64,000 bases of DNA, taken from assembly GCA_964498125.1 (NCBI GenBank), contig CAZCGE010000068.1, positions 1 to 64,000 on the forward strand. The letters are read 5' to 3'. The notes under the pieces were generated by a model, which did not search any database, had not been told where the DNA came from, and saw nothing but the letters and a program-made list of their open reading frames with translations. Origin of the DNA: CAMDBL01 sp964498125. Its GTDB lineage: Bacteria > Pseudomonadota > Alphaproteobacteria > Rhizobiales > Hyphomicrobiaceae. Numbering within the stretch: position 1 is the first letter of the stretch; each line of letters begins with the position of its first letter. Made by a program: the position numbers and the translations under genes. Shown here piece after piece: positions 24,906-32,362 of the stretch.

Positions 24906-26924
24906 TCACCCCCGCCCCTTCCTCTCCTGATCCTTCAGATGCCGTCGCGCATCGTCGGCGCTCTCGTAGATGTGGCTGGCCATGCCGCGATCCTCCAGCG
25001 CCGCGCCGAGTTTCATGCGCAGGAAGCCGCTGGTGCCGTAGCGCGTCACGTCGAGGTAGTAGTCACGCACCAGCCCTTCGACCATGCGGCCGTAGGATTC
25101 GAAGATCGCCGGGGCGATGACGCAGTTGGTGTAGTTGATGATGGCGTAGACCTTGTGCCCGAGTTGGCGCACGTGCTTTTCCACCTCGGCGCGGATGCGG
25201 CTGACGTCGCGCTCGGTGGTGATGGCCAGCCGCTCGAAGTTGATGAACAGCACATTGAGGCTGGTGTCGTAGCTGAAGCGCCTGTCGATCGGCATGGTCA
25301 GCAGCCGCTCGCGCAACGCCATGGGCCCGGGTTCGAAGATCGCCGCATCCATCAGCGCCGGGTTTCTCACGATCGGCTCGAACTCCATGTGCGCCAGGAT
25401 ATCGCGCGCGATGTCGATGCCGGGGGCGACCTCGATGAGTTCGAGTCCGTCCGGCGTCAGACGGAAAACGCAGCGTTCCGTCACGTAGAGTACGGGCTGA
25501 CCGCGCTTCAGCGCGTATTCGCCCGAGAAGGTGCGGTGCTCCACCTCGGCGACGAATTTGCGCGAGCGGCCCTCGGCATCGATGCGCAATTGCCCGTTCG
25601 CGATCGCCACCGCCAATTTTCCGGCGGTGAAGGTGCCGACGAACACGACGTGCTTGGCGTTCTGCGAAATGTTGATGAAGCCGCCGGCACCGGCCAGCCG
25701 CGACCCGAACTTGGAGACGTTGAGATTGCCTTGGGCGTCGGCCTGGGCGAGGCCGAGGAAAGCCATGTCGAGACCGCCGCCGTCGTAGAAATCGAACTGG
25801 TAGGGCTGGTCGATGATCGCCTGGGTGTTGACGGCGGCGCCGAAATTCAGCCCCGAGGCCGGGATGCCGCCGATGACGCCGGGCTCCGCCGTCAGCGTCA
25901 TCAGGTCGATGATGTTCTCCTCGGCGGCCACCGCGGCGATGCCCTCCGGCATGCCGATGCCGAGGTTGACGATGGCATTGGCCTTGATTTCGAGCGCGGC
26001 GCGGCGGGCAATGACCTTGCGCGCGCTCATCTCGATTGGCGCCAAGGTCGTCATCGGCACGCGGATCTCGCCGGCGAAGGCGGCACTGTAGGGCTCGATG
26101 AACGTCTGCATGTGGTATTCGGGTTTTTCCGCCACCACCACGCAGTCGACCAGAATACCGGGGATCTTCACCTGCCTAGGCGACAGCGTGCCGCGTTCGG
26201 CGATGCGCTCCACCTGCACGATGGTGATGCCGCCGGAGTTGCGCGCCGCCATGGCGATCGACAGCACCTCCAGCGTCAGCGCCTCCCGCTCCATGGTGAT
26301 ATTGCCGTCGGGATCGGCGGTGGTGCCGCGCACGATGGCGACGTTGATCGGGATGGCGCGATAGAACAGGTAGTCCTCGCCGTCGACCTGCATCAGGCTG
26401 ACCAGGTCGGTCTCGGTCCGGCTGTTGATCTTGCCGCCGCCATGGCGCGGGTCGACGAAGGTGCCCAGGCCGACGCGCGTCAAGTGTCCGGGCTTGCCGG
26501 CGGCGGTGTCGCGATAGAGATGCGTGATGACGCCCTGCGGCAGGTTCCAGGCCTCGATCTTGCCGGCGACAGCCAGCGCCTGCAGTTTCGGCACCAGCCC
26601 CCAGTGCCCACCGATGACGCGGGCGACGAGGCCTGCATGGCCGAAATGATTGAGACCCTTGGTCTTGCCGTCGCCTTGGCCGGCGGCATAGACCAGCGTC
26701 AGATTGCGCGGTTCGCCGATGCCGTCCGGGCTTTCCTTGGCGCCCTCCAGGAAACGGTCTTCGAGCGCTACCGCGATGTTCTCGGGAAAACCGATGCCGA
26801 CGAAGCCGCCGGTGGCGACCGTGTCGCCGGAGCGAACCAGTTGTACAGCCTCCCGCGCGCTGACGATTTTGCCGTGGTGAACGGAGCGCAGTGCGGCAAG
26901 TCGTTGATCCGTCTCGCTATGCAT
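24906..26924 (-). CDS. Acyl-CoA:carboxylate CoA-transferase (family I, fused alpha-beta, YdiF/PCT-like)
   Basis: 672 residues from ATG 26924; the frame extends 12 residues upstream. The N-terminal half has SGDTVATGGFVGIGFPENIA and the C-terminal half NLGIGMPEGIAAVAAEE, then LTAEPGVIGGIPASG, whose Glu would carry the CoA thioester. Single-chain fusion of both subunits is typical of YdiF and propionate CoA-transferase. It moves CoA between acetyl- or acetoacetyl-CoA and short-chain acids. The C-terminal 130 residues resemble the extra segment of longer homologues. Substrate not determined. Confidence 0.88.
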   Translation of the reverse strand: MHSETDQRLAALRSVHHGKIVSAREAVQLVRSGDTVATGGFVGIGFPENIAVALEDRFLEGAKESPDGIGEPRNLTLVYAAGQGDGKTKGLNHFGHAGLVARVIGGHWGLVPKLQALAVAGKIEAWNLPQGVITHLYRDTAAGKPGHLTRVGLGTFVDPRHGGGKINSRTETDLVSLMQVDGEDYLFYRAIPINVAIVRGTTADPDGNITMEREALTLEVLSIAMAARNSGGITIVQVERIAERGTLSPRQVKIPGILVDCVVVAEKPEYHMQTFIEPYSAAFAGEIRVPMTTLAPIEMSARKVIARRAALEIKANAIVNLGIGMPEGIAAVAAEENIIDLMTLTAEPGVIGGIPASGLNFGAAVNTQAIIDQPYQFDFYDGGGLDMAFLGLAQADAQGNLNVSKFGSRLAGAGGFINISQNAKHVVFVGTFTAGKLAVAIANGQLRIDAEGRSRKFVAEVEHRTFSGEYALKRGQPVLYVTERCVFRLTPDGLELIEVAPGIDIARDILAHMEFEPIVRNPALMDAAIFEPGPMALRERLLTMPIDRRFSYDTSLNVLFINFERLAITTERDVSRIRAEVEKHVRQLGHKVYAIINYTNCVIAPAIFESYGRMVEGLVRDYYLDVTRYGTSGFLRMKLGAALEDRGMASHIYESADDARRHLKDQERKGRG

Positions 26925-27023
26925 CGGCCTCGGTTCCCGCGAGCATCGTGCCGCGGGCATAAAAGCGCCGGCGGCTGGATGCCAAGACTCACGGGCGGAC
27001 CTTTGGGCGATGCGCGCGCGGCG

Positions 27024-27239
27024 TCAAGAGGTCTGCGCGCGATCTTCGTCATCGAGGGTCGACTGGCGCGGTGCCGGGCCGGGATTGCGTGGCAGAAGCA
27101 ACAGGACAAGCAGCAGCGGCGGCAGCACGAAGCACCAGGCCGCCCAGGTCGAATGGTTGCGGTTCTTGGCCGCGGCGACGATGCCGCCGATCACGCAGGC
27201 GCCGATAGCGATCAATCCCCAGATGGCAATCATCTGCAT
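27024..27239 (-). CDS. Small membrane protein, function unknown
   Basis: 71 residues. Two hydrophobic segments: residues about 3-22 (IAIWGLIAIGACVIGGIVAA) and 31-51 (STWAAWCFVLPPLLLVLLLL), followed by a charged tail. It is preceded by GGGAGGC about 7 nt before the ATG. It lies about 100 nt upstream of, and co-directional with, the CoA-transferase. The pattern resembles small two-helix membrane proteins of many Proteobacteria; no function can be proposed. Confidence 0.6.
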   Translation of the reverse strand: MQMIAIWGLIAIGACVIGGIVAAAKNRNHSTWAAWCFVLPPLLLVLLLLPRNPGPAPRQSTLDDEDRAQTS

Positions 27240-27346
27240 GGCAAGCCTCCCGCGCGGCAGAGTAATCGTCCTGATACAGGCTATCAGATGGGGAACGATT
27301 GTGGCCGAAAACGGCGAATAAGATGAATGGGTTCTGTCGGCGGCCC

Positions 27347-27461
27347 GTAGGTCGGGTCGACCCCGGATTTAATCCGGGGGAGACCCGACAGCTGCCGGAT
27401 TGCCGTGAATGTCGGGTCTCCGGAGCCTGCCCTCGCGAAGGCGAGGGTCGACCCGACCTAC
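27347..27461. repeat. Two family 2 palindromes; one overlaps the nadC stop codon
   Basis: Unit one (27347-27389) starts GTAGGTCGGGTCGACCCCGG and ends GGGGGAGACCCGAC. Unit two (27411-27461) starts GTCGGGTCTCCGGAGC and ends GGGTCGACCCGACCTAC. The nadC stop codon (TAG on the minus strand, 27458-27460) is part of unit two. Confidence 0.85.
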
Positions 27462-28318
27462 TCGAAATCGAGACCCAGATCGAGCACCGGGGCCGAATGC
27501 GTCAGCGCGCCCGCCGAGATCAGGTCGACGCCGGTCTCGGCGATGGCGCGCACGGTCTCCAGCGTGACACCGCCGGAGGCCTCCGTCAGCACGCGGCCGG
27601 CGACGATGCGCACGGCCTCGCGCAGCTGATCGAGACTCATGTTGTCGAGCAGCACGGCATCGATCTTGTGCGTCAGGGCCTCGTTGAGCTGGTCGAGCGT
27701 GTCGACCTCGATCTCGATCTTGACCATGTGGCCGACGCGGGCGCGGGCGGCCCCGATCGCGGACCCAACTCCGCCGGCGGCAACGATGTGGTTGTCCTTG
27801 ATGAGGACCGCATCGAACAGCCCAACACGGTGGTTCATGCCGCCGCCGGCGCGCACGGCATACTTCTCGAAGGCCCTGAGGCCGGGTGTTGTCTTGCGCG
27901 TGTCGATGATCCGCGCCTTGGTGCCGGCAATGGCGTCGGCGTAGGCCCGTGTCAGCGTGGCGATGCCCGACATCCGGCCCATGAAATTCAAGGCGACGCG
28001 CTCCGCCGTCAGCACGGCGCGCGCGCTGCCCTCGATGCGGGCGACGATGGCGCCGCGGGCGACGTTGGATCCGTCGGGACTCAGGGCTTCGAAGCGCACG
28101 GCGGGATCGAGGTGTCGGAACGCGGCTTCCGCGACCGCCAGCCCGGCGATGACGCCCGGCTGGCGCGCGGCGATGACGGCCTTGGCGCGCGCCTCGGCCG
28201 GGATGCAGGCGTCCGTCGTCACGTCACCGGCGAGCCCCAGGTCCTCGGCCAGCGCCGCCGCGACGGCGCCGGCGATCAGAACGGGCGACAGCGCGGCATC
28301 GAAACTCGGGCGGTTCAT
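27458..28318 (-). CDS. nadC: Nicotinate-nucleotide pyrophosphorylase (carboxylating)
   Basis: 286 residues. It converts quinolinate and PRPP to nicotinate mononucleotide in NAD synthesis. EDLGLAGDVTTDACIP, ERVALNFMGRMSGIATLT, IIDTRKTTPGLRAFEKYAVR and GGGMNHRVGLFDAVLIKDNH are the standard motifs, and VDLISAGALTHSA closes the barrel. Neither nadA nor nadB is in the window. The stop codon lies in a palindromic repeat. Confidence 0.95.
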   Translation of the reverse strand: MNRPSFDAALSPVLIAGAVAAALAEDLGLAGDVTTDACIPAEARAKAVIAARQPGVIAGLAVAEAAFRHLDPAVRFEALSPDGSNVARGAIVARIEGSARAVLTAERVALNFMGRMSGIATLTRAYADAIAGTKARIIDTRKTTPGLRAFEKYAVRAGGGMNHRVGLFDAVLIKDNHIVAAGGVGSAIGAARARVGHMVKIEIEVDTLDQLNEALTHKIDAVLLDNMSLDQLREAVRIVAGRVLTEASGGVTLETVRAIAETGVDLISAGALTHSAPVLDLGLDFE

Positions 28319-28344
28319 GTCGCAAAGTCCTCGCAGAGAGTTCG

Positions 28345-28767
28345 TCAGCCCGCCAGTGCCGTGCGGATTTTTTCCGCCGTCGCGGCGATGGCGGCCATGT
28401 CGCCCATCTTGCCGGTGTGCGGTCCGAGCGCCACGCCGTCCCAGCGCGGCAGCACGTGGACATGCAGATGGAACACGACTTGGCCGCCGGCGCTCTCGTT
28501 GTACTGATTGAGGGTGACGCCCTGGGCACCGAGCGCGATCATGGCGCCCTTCGCGACCTTCTGCACGGTGGCGAGGCAGTGGCCAAGCTGCTCCGGCGTG
28601 GCGTCAAGCAGATTGCGCACCGGCGCCTTGGGGATCACCAGGGTATGGCCTGCGCAGCGCGGCATGATGTCCATGAACGCCAGCGTATGCGCATCCTCGT
28701 AAACCTTGGTCGCCGGCAGCTCGCCGCGCAGGATCTTGGCGAATGGGTTGTCGGGATCGTAGGCCAT
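28345..28767 (-). CDS. HIT family protein
   Basis: 140 residues from ATG 28767 (GGAGC lies 6-10 nt upstream). The histidine triad is HLHVHVLP near residue 100, with the preceding N-Q-Y-N-E-S-A-G-G-Q segment and CAGHTLVIPK earlier. HIT proteins hydrolyse nucleotide phosphoramidates and AMP-adducts. An open frame continues upstream, but the conserved part starts at MAYDPDNPFAKIL. It is probably co-transcribed with nadC, 26 nt downstream. Confidence 0.92.
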   Translation of the reverse strand: MAYDPDNPFAKILRGELPATKVYEDAHTLAFMDIMPRCAGHTLVIPKAPVRNLLDATPEQLGHCLATVQKVAKGAMIALGAQGVTLNQYNESAGGQVVFHLHVHVLPRWDGVALGPHTGKMGDMAAIAATAEKIRTALAG

Positions 28768-28936
28768 GGGCGCTCCTTGCGGTCCTGTGCTGTCTGATAA
28801 ATGCGCGGTCGGGCCGTCGTCAAGTTCGGGCGTGGGCAAGTGCGCCCAGCGCGGGTCCGCGAGGTGCTGGATGTGAAGGTCGCGCCGGCCGCGGATCGGT
28901 GTAAAGTCGGGCTCCGCGCCACCGGAGACCCCGACC

Positions 28937-29821
28937 ATGCCCCATCTGACGACCGACGACGCCGTCAAGCTCACCTACGAGGACATCGGCAGCGGCACGC
29001 CGATGGTCTTCGTGCACGAGTTCGCCGGCGATATCCGCAGTTGGGAGCCGCAGATGCGGTTCTTCTCGCGTCGGCATCGCTGCATCGCCTTCAACGCGCG
29101 CGGCTATCCGCCCTCCGATGTGCCGGAAAACCCCGTGAGCTACTCCCAGGCACGCGCCTGCGACGACATCCGCGCGGTGCTCGACGCCCTGAACATCGAC
29201 AAGGCGCACATCGTCGGCCTGTCCATGGGCGGCTATGCAACCTTGCATTTCGGCCTCACCTATCCGAACCGGGCGCGCTCGCTGCTGGTGGCCGGCGCCG
29301 GCTACGGTTCGGAGAAGGATCAGCGCGAGAAATTCCGCCAGGAGGCGGTGGTGATCGCCGAGCGGCTGGACAGGGACGGCATGGCCAAGTTCGCCGAGGT
29401 CTACGCGCACGGGCCGACGCGGGTGCAGTACGAGGCCAAGGACCCGCGCGGCTTCGCCGAGTTCAAGCGGCAACTCGGCGAGCATTCGGCCATGGGCGCG
29501 GCGCTGACACAACTCGGCGTGCAGCGCGAGCGGCCGTCGATTTTCGATCTGGAGGCGCAGATCGCCAAGTTGACCGTGCCGACGCTGGTGATGAGTGGTG
29601 ACGAGGACTGGCCCTGCCTGCTGCCGGGCGTGTTCATCAAGCGCACCTCGCCGGCAGCCGCCTTCATCGTGCTGCCCAACAGCGGCCATGCCGTGAATAT
29701 CGAGGAGCCGGCCGCCTTCAATGCCGCGCTGGCCGATTTCATTGCCCAGGTCGAGGCCGGGCGCTGGCCGATGCGCGATCCCCGCGCCATGAGCCAGAGC
29801 ATCACGGGCGTGACCAAATAG
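28937..29821 (+). CDS. Alpha/beta-fold hydrolase
   Basis: 294 residues. VHEFAGDIRSWEPQM near the start contributes the oxyanion hole (His-Glu rather than His-Gly), GLSMGGYATL contains the nucleophilic Ser, SGDEDWPC the acid and NSGHAVNIEEPAAFN the catalytic His. This is the layout of haloperoxidase/esterase-type hydrolases. The substrate is unknown. It is divergent from the HIT gene. Confidence 0.88.
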   Translation: MPHLTTDDAVKLTYEDIGSGTPMVFVHEFAGDIRSWEPQMRFFSRRHRCIAFNARGYPPSDVPENPVSYSQARACDDIRAVLDALNIDKAHIVGLSMGGYATLHFGLTYPNRARSLLVAGAGYGSEKDQREKFRQEAVVIAERLDRDGMAKFAEVYAHGPTRVQYEAKDPRGFAEFKRQLGEHSAMGAALTQLGVQRERPSIFDLEAQIAKLTVPTLVMSGDEDWPCLLPGVFIKRTSPAAAFIVLPNSGHAVNIEEPAAFNAALADFIAQVEAGRWPMRDPRAMSQSITGVTK

Positions 29822-29929
29822 GCTCAATGGGAGACGAACCGGAAATCCCAAGTTGCGGTTGCGCTTGCCCAATCAGGCCAAATCAGGCACCTTGATCTCA
29901 GCTTCAACCCAACGGAAGGAGGTGATCCG

Positions 29930-30010
29930 ATGTCGAGTGAGATGCGGACTTTGCTGAACAAGGCATCGCTTCTCTCGGTTATGATGGAGCATCCTCCCCA
30001 TAGCACCTGA
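29930..30010 (+). CDS. Candidate 26-residue small protein or leader peptide with maximal ribosome binding site
   Basis: ATG 29930 to TGA 30008-30010. Upstream, AAGGAGGTGATCC (29916-29928) matches the whole 16S rRNA anti-Shine-Dalgarno tail over 13 nt, with 7 nt between the GGAGG and the ATG. The peptide begins MSSEMRTLLNKASLLSVMME and ends HPPHST. It is not hydrophobic enough for a clear membrane helix. A long hairpin overlaps its stop codon and a terminator follows within 100 nt, so this is a short self-contained transcript. No downstream gene on this strand is close enough for attenuation. It could be a small protein gene or an RNA whose SD acts on ribosomes. Confidence 0.55.
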   Translation: MSSEMRTLLNKASLLSVMMEHPPHST

Positions 30011-30057
30011 GAGGCCCTGCAGCCGCGGTACGTACCGGCTGCGCTCGAGCCGTCAGG
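30005..30057 (+). other. Long imperfect hairpin overlapping the small ORF stop codon
   Basis: CCTGA (30006-30010) pairs with TCAGG (30053-30057), GGC with GCC, and GCAGCC-GGTAC with GTACCGGCTGC, with small bulges. The apex GGTACGTACC is itself palindromic. With the terminator just downstream, the transcript 3' region is highly structured. Confidence 0.6.
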
Positions 30058-30074
30058 CAAACTCCACTCACGAA

Positions 30075-30101
30075 GGGCCGTCCTCTGGGGCGGCCCTTTT
30101 T
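30075..30101 (+). terminator. Rho-independent terminator
   Basis: GGGCCGTCC (30075-30083) pairs with GGGCGGCCC (30088-30096) through nine pairs including one G-U, with loop TCTG, followed by TTTTT at 30097-30101. It ends the short transcript carrying the 26-codon ORF. Confidence 0.85.
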
Positions 30102-30135
30102 GCGTCACCAGTGCTGAAGGGGAAGCGAAGCCCGA

Positions 30136-30663
30136 TCAAATCGGCGGCTTCGGCGTCTCTTCCTTGCTGTTGATGTAGTGCGTCGGGTCGAGGATCGGCT
30201 GCAACTCGCTGACATCCTTGGGGCGGCGGACCCGGCCGTCGAAGATGGCGCCCTCGACGATCGACAACGTCTGGTTGTGAATATCGCCTTCGACCCGTGC
30301 GGTCGGCAGCAGCGTGACGGAAATACCGCGAATGGCGCCATGCACCGTGCCGCGCACTTGCACGGATTCAGCGGCCACGGTTCCCGTGACCCGGCCATGC
30401 TCGCCGATGATGACTTCCTTGCCGCGCAGGTCGCCGCGCACCTCGCCGTCAACCTGCAGGATACCCTGCGTCACGATGACGATCTGCTGGCCCATGATGG
30501 CCAAGTCGCGGCCTATGACGGATGCATTGGCGCGCTCCATCAGGTTGCCGTTGGCCGCCCGCGCGACGGTCGAGACCGGGGCCGACTGCTGTCCGCTGAT
30601 CGGCGGCGAGCCAGTGCCACCAATCTTGAATTGATCCTCTGTTGTACGCGAAAACACGGCCAT
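30136..30663 (-). CDS. Bactofilin (polymer-forming cytoskeletal protein)
   Basis: 175 residues. The central 100 residues show the regular beta-helix spacing of bactofilins: SVIGRDLAIMGQQIVIVTQG, VDGEVRGDLRGKEVIIGEHG, VTGTVAAESVQVRGTVHGAI, VEGDIHNQTLSIVEGAIFDG. Both ends are low in complexity and Pro-rich. Bactofilins form filaments at the membrane and often scaffold peptidoglycan enzymes; an L,D-transpeptidase lies 1.7 kb away, though no direct link is shown. Confidence 0.93.
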   Translation of the reverse strand: MAVFSRTTEDQFKIGGTGSPPISGQQSAPVSTVARAANGNLMERANASVIGRDLAIMGQQIVIVTQGILQVDGEVRGDLRGKEVIIGEHGRVTGTVAAESVQVRGTVHGAIRGISVTLLPTARVEGDIHNQTLSIVEGAIFDGRVRRPKDVSELQPILDPTHYINSKEETPKPPI

Positions 30664-30840
30664 CCCCGGAACTCCCTCTGCGCCTCAGCCACGATGTTGC
30701 CAGTTTACAGCAACACGCCGCCGTGGTCGAATTGTGTCAGGGCCAGCGACAGACACTGCCCAGGGCGGATCAATCCAAGCCGTCATGTGTGGACGGCACC
30801 CTGGACGGGGTGGATGAGCCTTGGTCATGGGGCGTGGGGC

Positions 30841-32034
30841 ATGCAACTGGGCGTGAGACTGTTTGTCTTAGCTGTGTTTCTGGCGCTGGGGCTGACTTTT
30901 GCCGTGCCAACAGCGGTGCTGGTCTGGGAGTTCCAGGGCGCCGGCTGGCTGACGCTCGCCACATTCTACAGTCACTTGTTCATCTTCTTCCCGACATTCG
31001 GCGTCGTGACGCTGTGCGCCTTCTACCTGCCGGCCTGCGCGTTCATGGACATGTACTGGCAGCAGGTATCCTACGGGCGGCTGCGGTTCTCGATCGGATT
31101 GGTGGTGGTGGCCGGCGTGTCGGTGTGGTTCGCGACCTGGCTGAGCTCGGGGCGCGAGCGCTCGATGTTCGAGATCGCCCCGCAAGTCCTCATCGCCGAC
31201 AAGGGTGCGCCGGCGGGTTGCGGCGGGGCGCGGTCGTGCCGGCGGCTGCCGGTTCTCGATGCGGCCAACAACGTGCGCGCCGTTAGCCAGCAGCGCATGG
31301 GTCTGTCGGACCTCGCCCGCTCCTGCAGCGCCGATCCCTTGGTCGAGCAGGCGCCGGCGAGCCTGCAGCGCAAGCGTTTCTGTTTTTCCTCGACGCCGCT
31401 GGGCGCGGGCGCGCAACTCGCCACCGATGCCGAATGCTGCCGGGCGCAGCGTGAGTTCGTCGATGCGGTTGCAGCCATGACCTTGCCGCCCGAGCAACGA
31501 TCCCTGACGGGGCGTGTCCATCACGGCGTGCTGGCGGGCAAGATTTTCTTCATGCTGGTGCTGCTGACCATCAGCATTCTGCTGGCGGTGCGGCGGCGGG
31601 CCCTGGAGAAGCACTACGCCGCTTATCTGCCGGGCATCGAGCGTGGCATCCTGGTCGGCGCGGCGGCGATGGTGATCTACCCCGTCATGAGCCACGCCTT
31701 CCTGCAGTCGGCGGCCCTGCTCTATGGCTCCGCGGTCGACACCGGTTACCGCGCCACCGCGCCCTTCTTCACGTTCGCGTTTGGCGCCTGGGCGCTGCTG
31801 CTGGTTTTCTTCTTCTACCGCCGGCGCGACAAGGACATGCAGGCGCTGGGCCGCCTGGGCAGCGTCGCGGCGGGCTGCGTCGCGGTGTTCAAGTATGAGT
31901 TGATCATCGACGTGTTCGTGCGCTTTGCCGGCTCGGGCGCCACGCCCGCGACGCTCATGGCCCTGACGGTCGCCGCCATCTTCGCCGTCGTCGCGCTGTT
32001 CGTGCGGACCACGGAAGAGCTGGGCGGCGGATAG
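30841..32034 (+). CDS. Multipass membrane protein with Cys-rich periplasmic loop, function unknown
   Basis: 397 residues from ATG 30841. Hydrophobic segments lie near residues 5-28, 40-62 and 80-100, then a soluble loop of about 130 residues, then five more segments (about 236-256, 272-292, 305-325, 340-360 and 368-390). The loop contains several Cys (GCGGARSC, ARSCSADP, KRFCFSS, AECCRAQ), which suggests disulfides outside the cytoplasm. I do not recognise the family. The frame continues upstream over the bactofilin gene, but that part is only its antisense. Confidence 0.7.
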   Translation: MQLGVRLFVLAVFLALGLTFAVPTAVLVWEFQGAGWLTLATFYSHLFIFFPTFGVVTLCAFYLPACAFMDMYWQQVSYGRLRFSIGLVVVAGVSVWFATWLSSGRERSMFEIAPQVLIADKGAPAGCGGARSCRRLPVLDAANNVRAVSQQRMGLSDLARSCSADPLVEQAPASLQRKRFCFSSTPLGAGAQLATDAECCRAQREFVDAVAAMTLPPEQRSLTGRVHHGVLAGKIFFMLVLLTISILLAVRRRALEKHYAAYLPGIERGILVGAAAMVIYPVMSHAFLQSAALLYGSAVDTGYRATAPFFTFAFGAWALLLVFFFYRRRDKDMQALGRLGSVAAGCVAVFKYELIIDVFVRFAGSGATPATLMALTVAAIFAVVALFVRTTEELGGG

Positions 32035-32362
32035 CGCCGGTTCCGCTTGAGCATGGGACCGTCAATCACACATGGCAGCCGCCAGTAGGTGGCTGCTGAT
32101 CGCCTTGCGCGGGCCGCCCAAAGGTTTCGCCGCGGGCGCCGCTGCCTGGAACGGTCCATTTCGCGTCAAATGTCGGCACAATCAGGTTTGTTGCTGGTGC
32201 ACGCCGGCATGCAGGGAAGATTTTGTGCAGCGGCGAGGTTGAGATTTCGTCGTCGCGTGGTCAATTAAACGCTAAAGTATGGTCGGCGCGTAAACTTTGA
32301 AGTAGTTGATTTCTGGCACTTTGAGCACATCAGGGGTGCACCAGCCGAAGAGACAGTCGTCG
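32035..32362. other. Intergenic region, no gene seen
   Basis: 328 nt between the membrane protein and the second L,D-transpeptidase. No convincing ORF, repeat or hairpin was found. The last 100 nt are AT-richer (TCAATTAAACGCTAAAGTAT near 32261) and probably hold the transpeptidase promoter. Confidence 0.5.

Noticed and set aside
24723..27326. An 867-codon open frame on the plus strand
   Set aside because: It is the antisense of the CoA-transferase, vapB and small membrane protein genes; its His/Asp/Arg-rich composition is typical of mirror frames in GC-rich DNA and no domain is visible.
30005..30070. Glycine-riboswitch-like sequence (CAGGCAAA after a paired region)
   Set aside because: Only one short piece matches; the other conserved glycine-aptamer segments are missing and no glycine-cleavage or transport gene follows.
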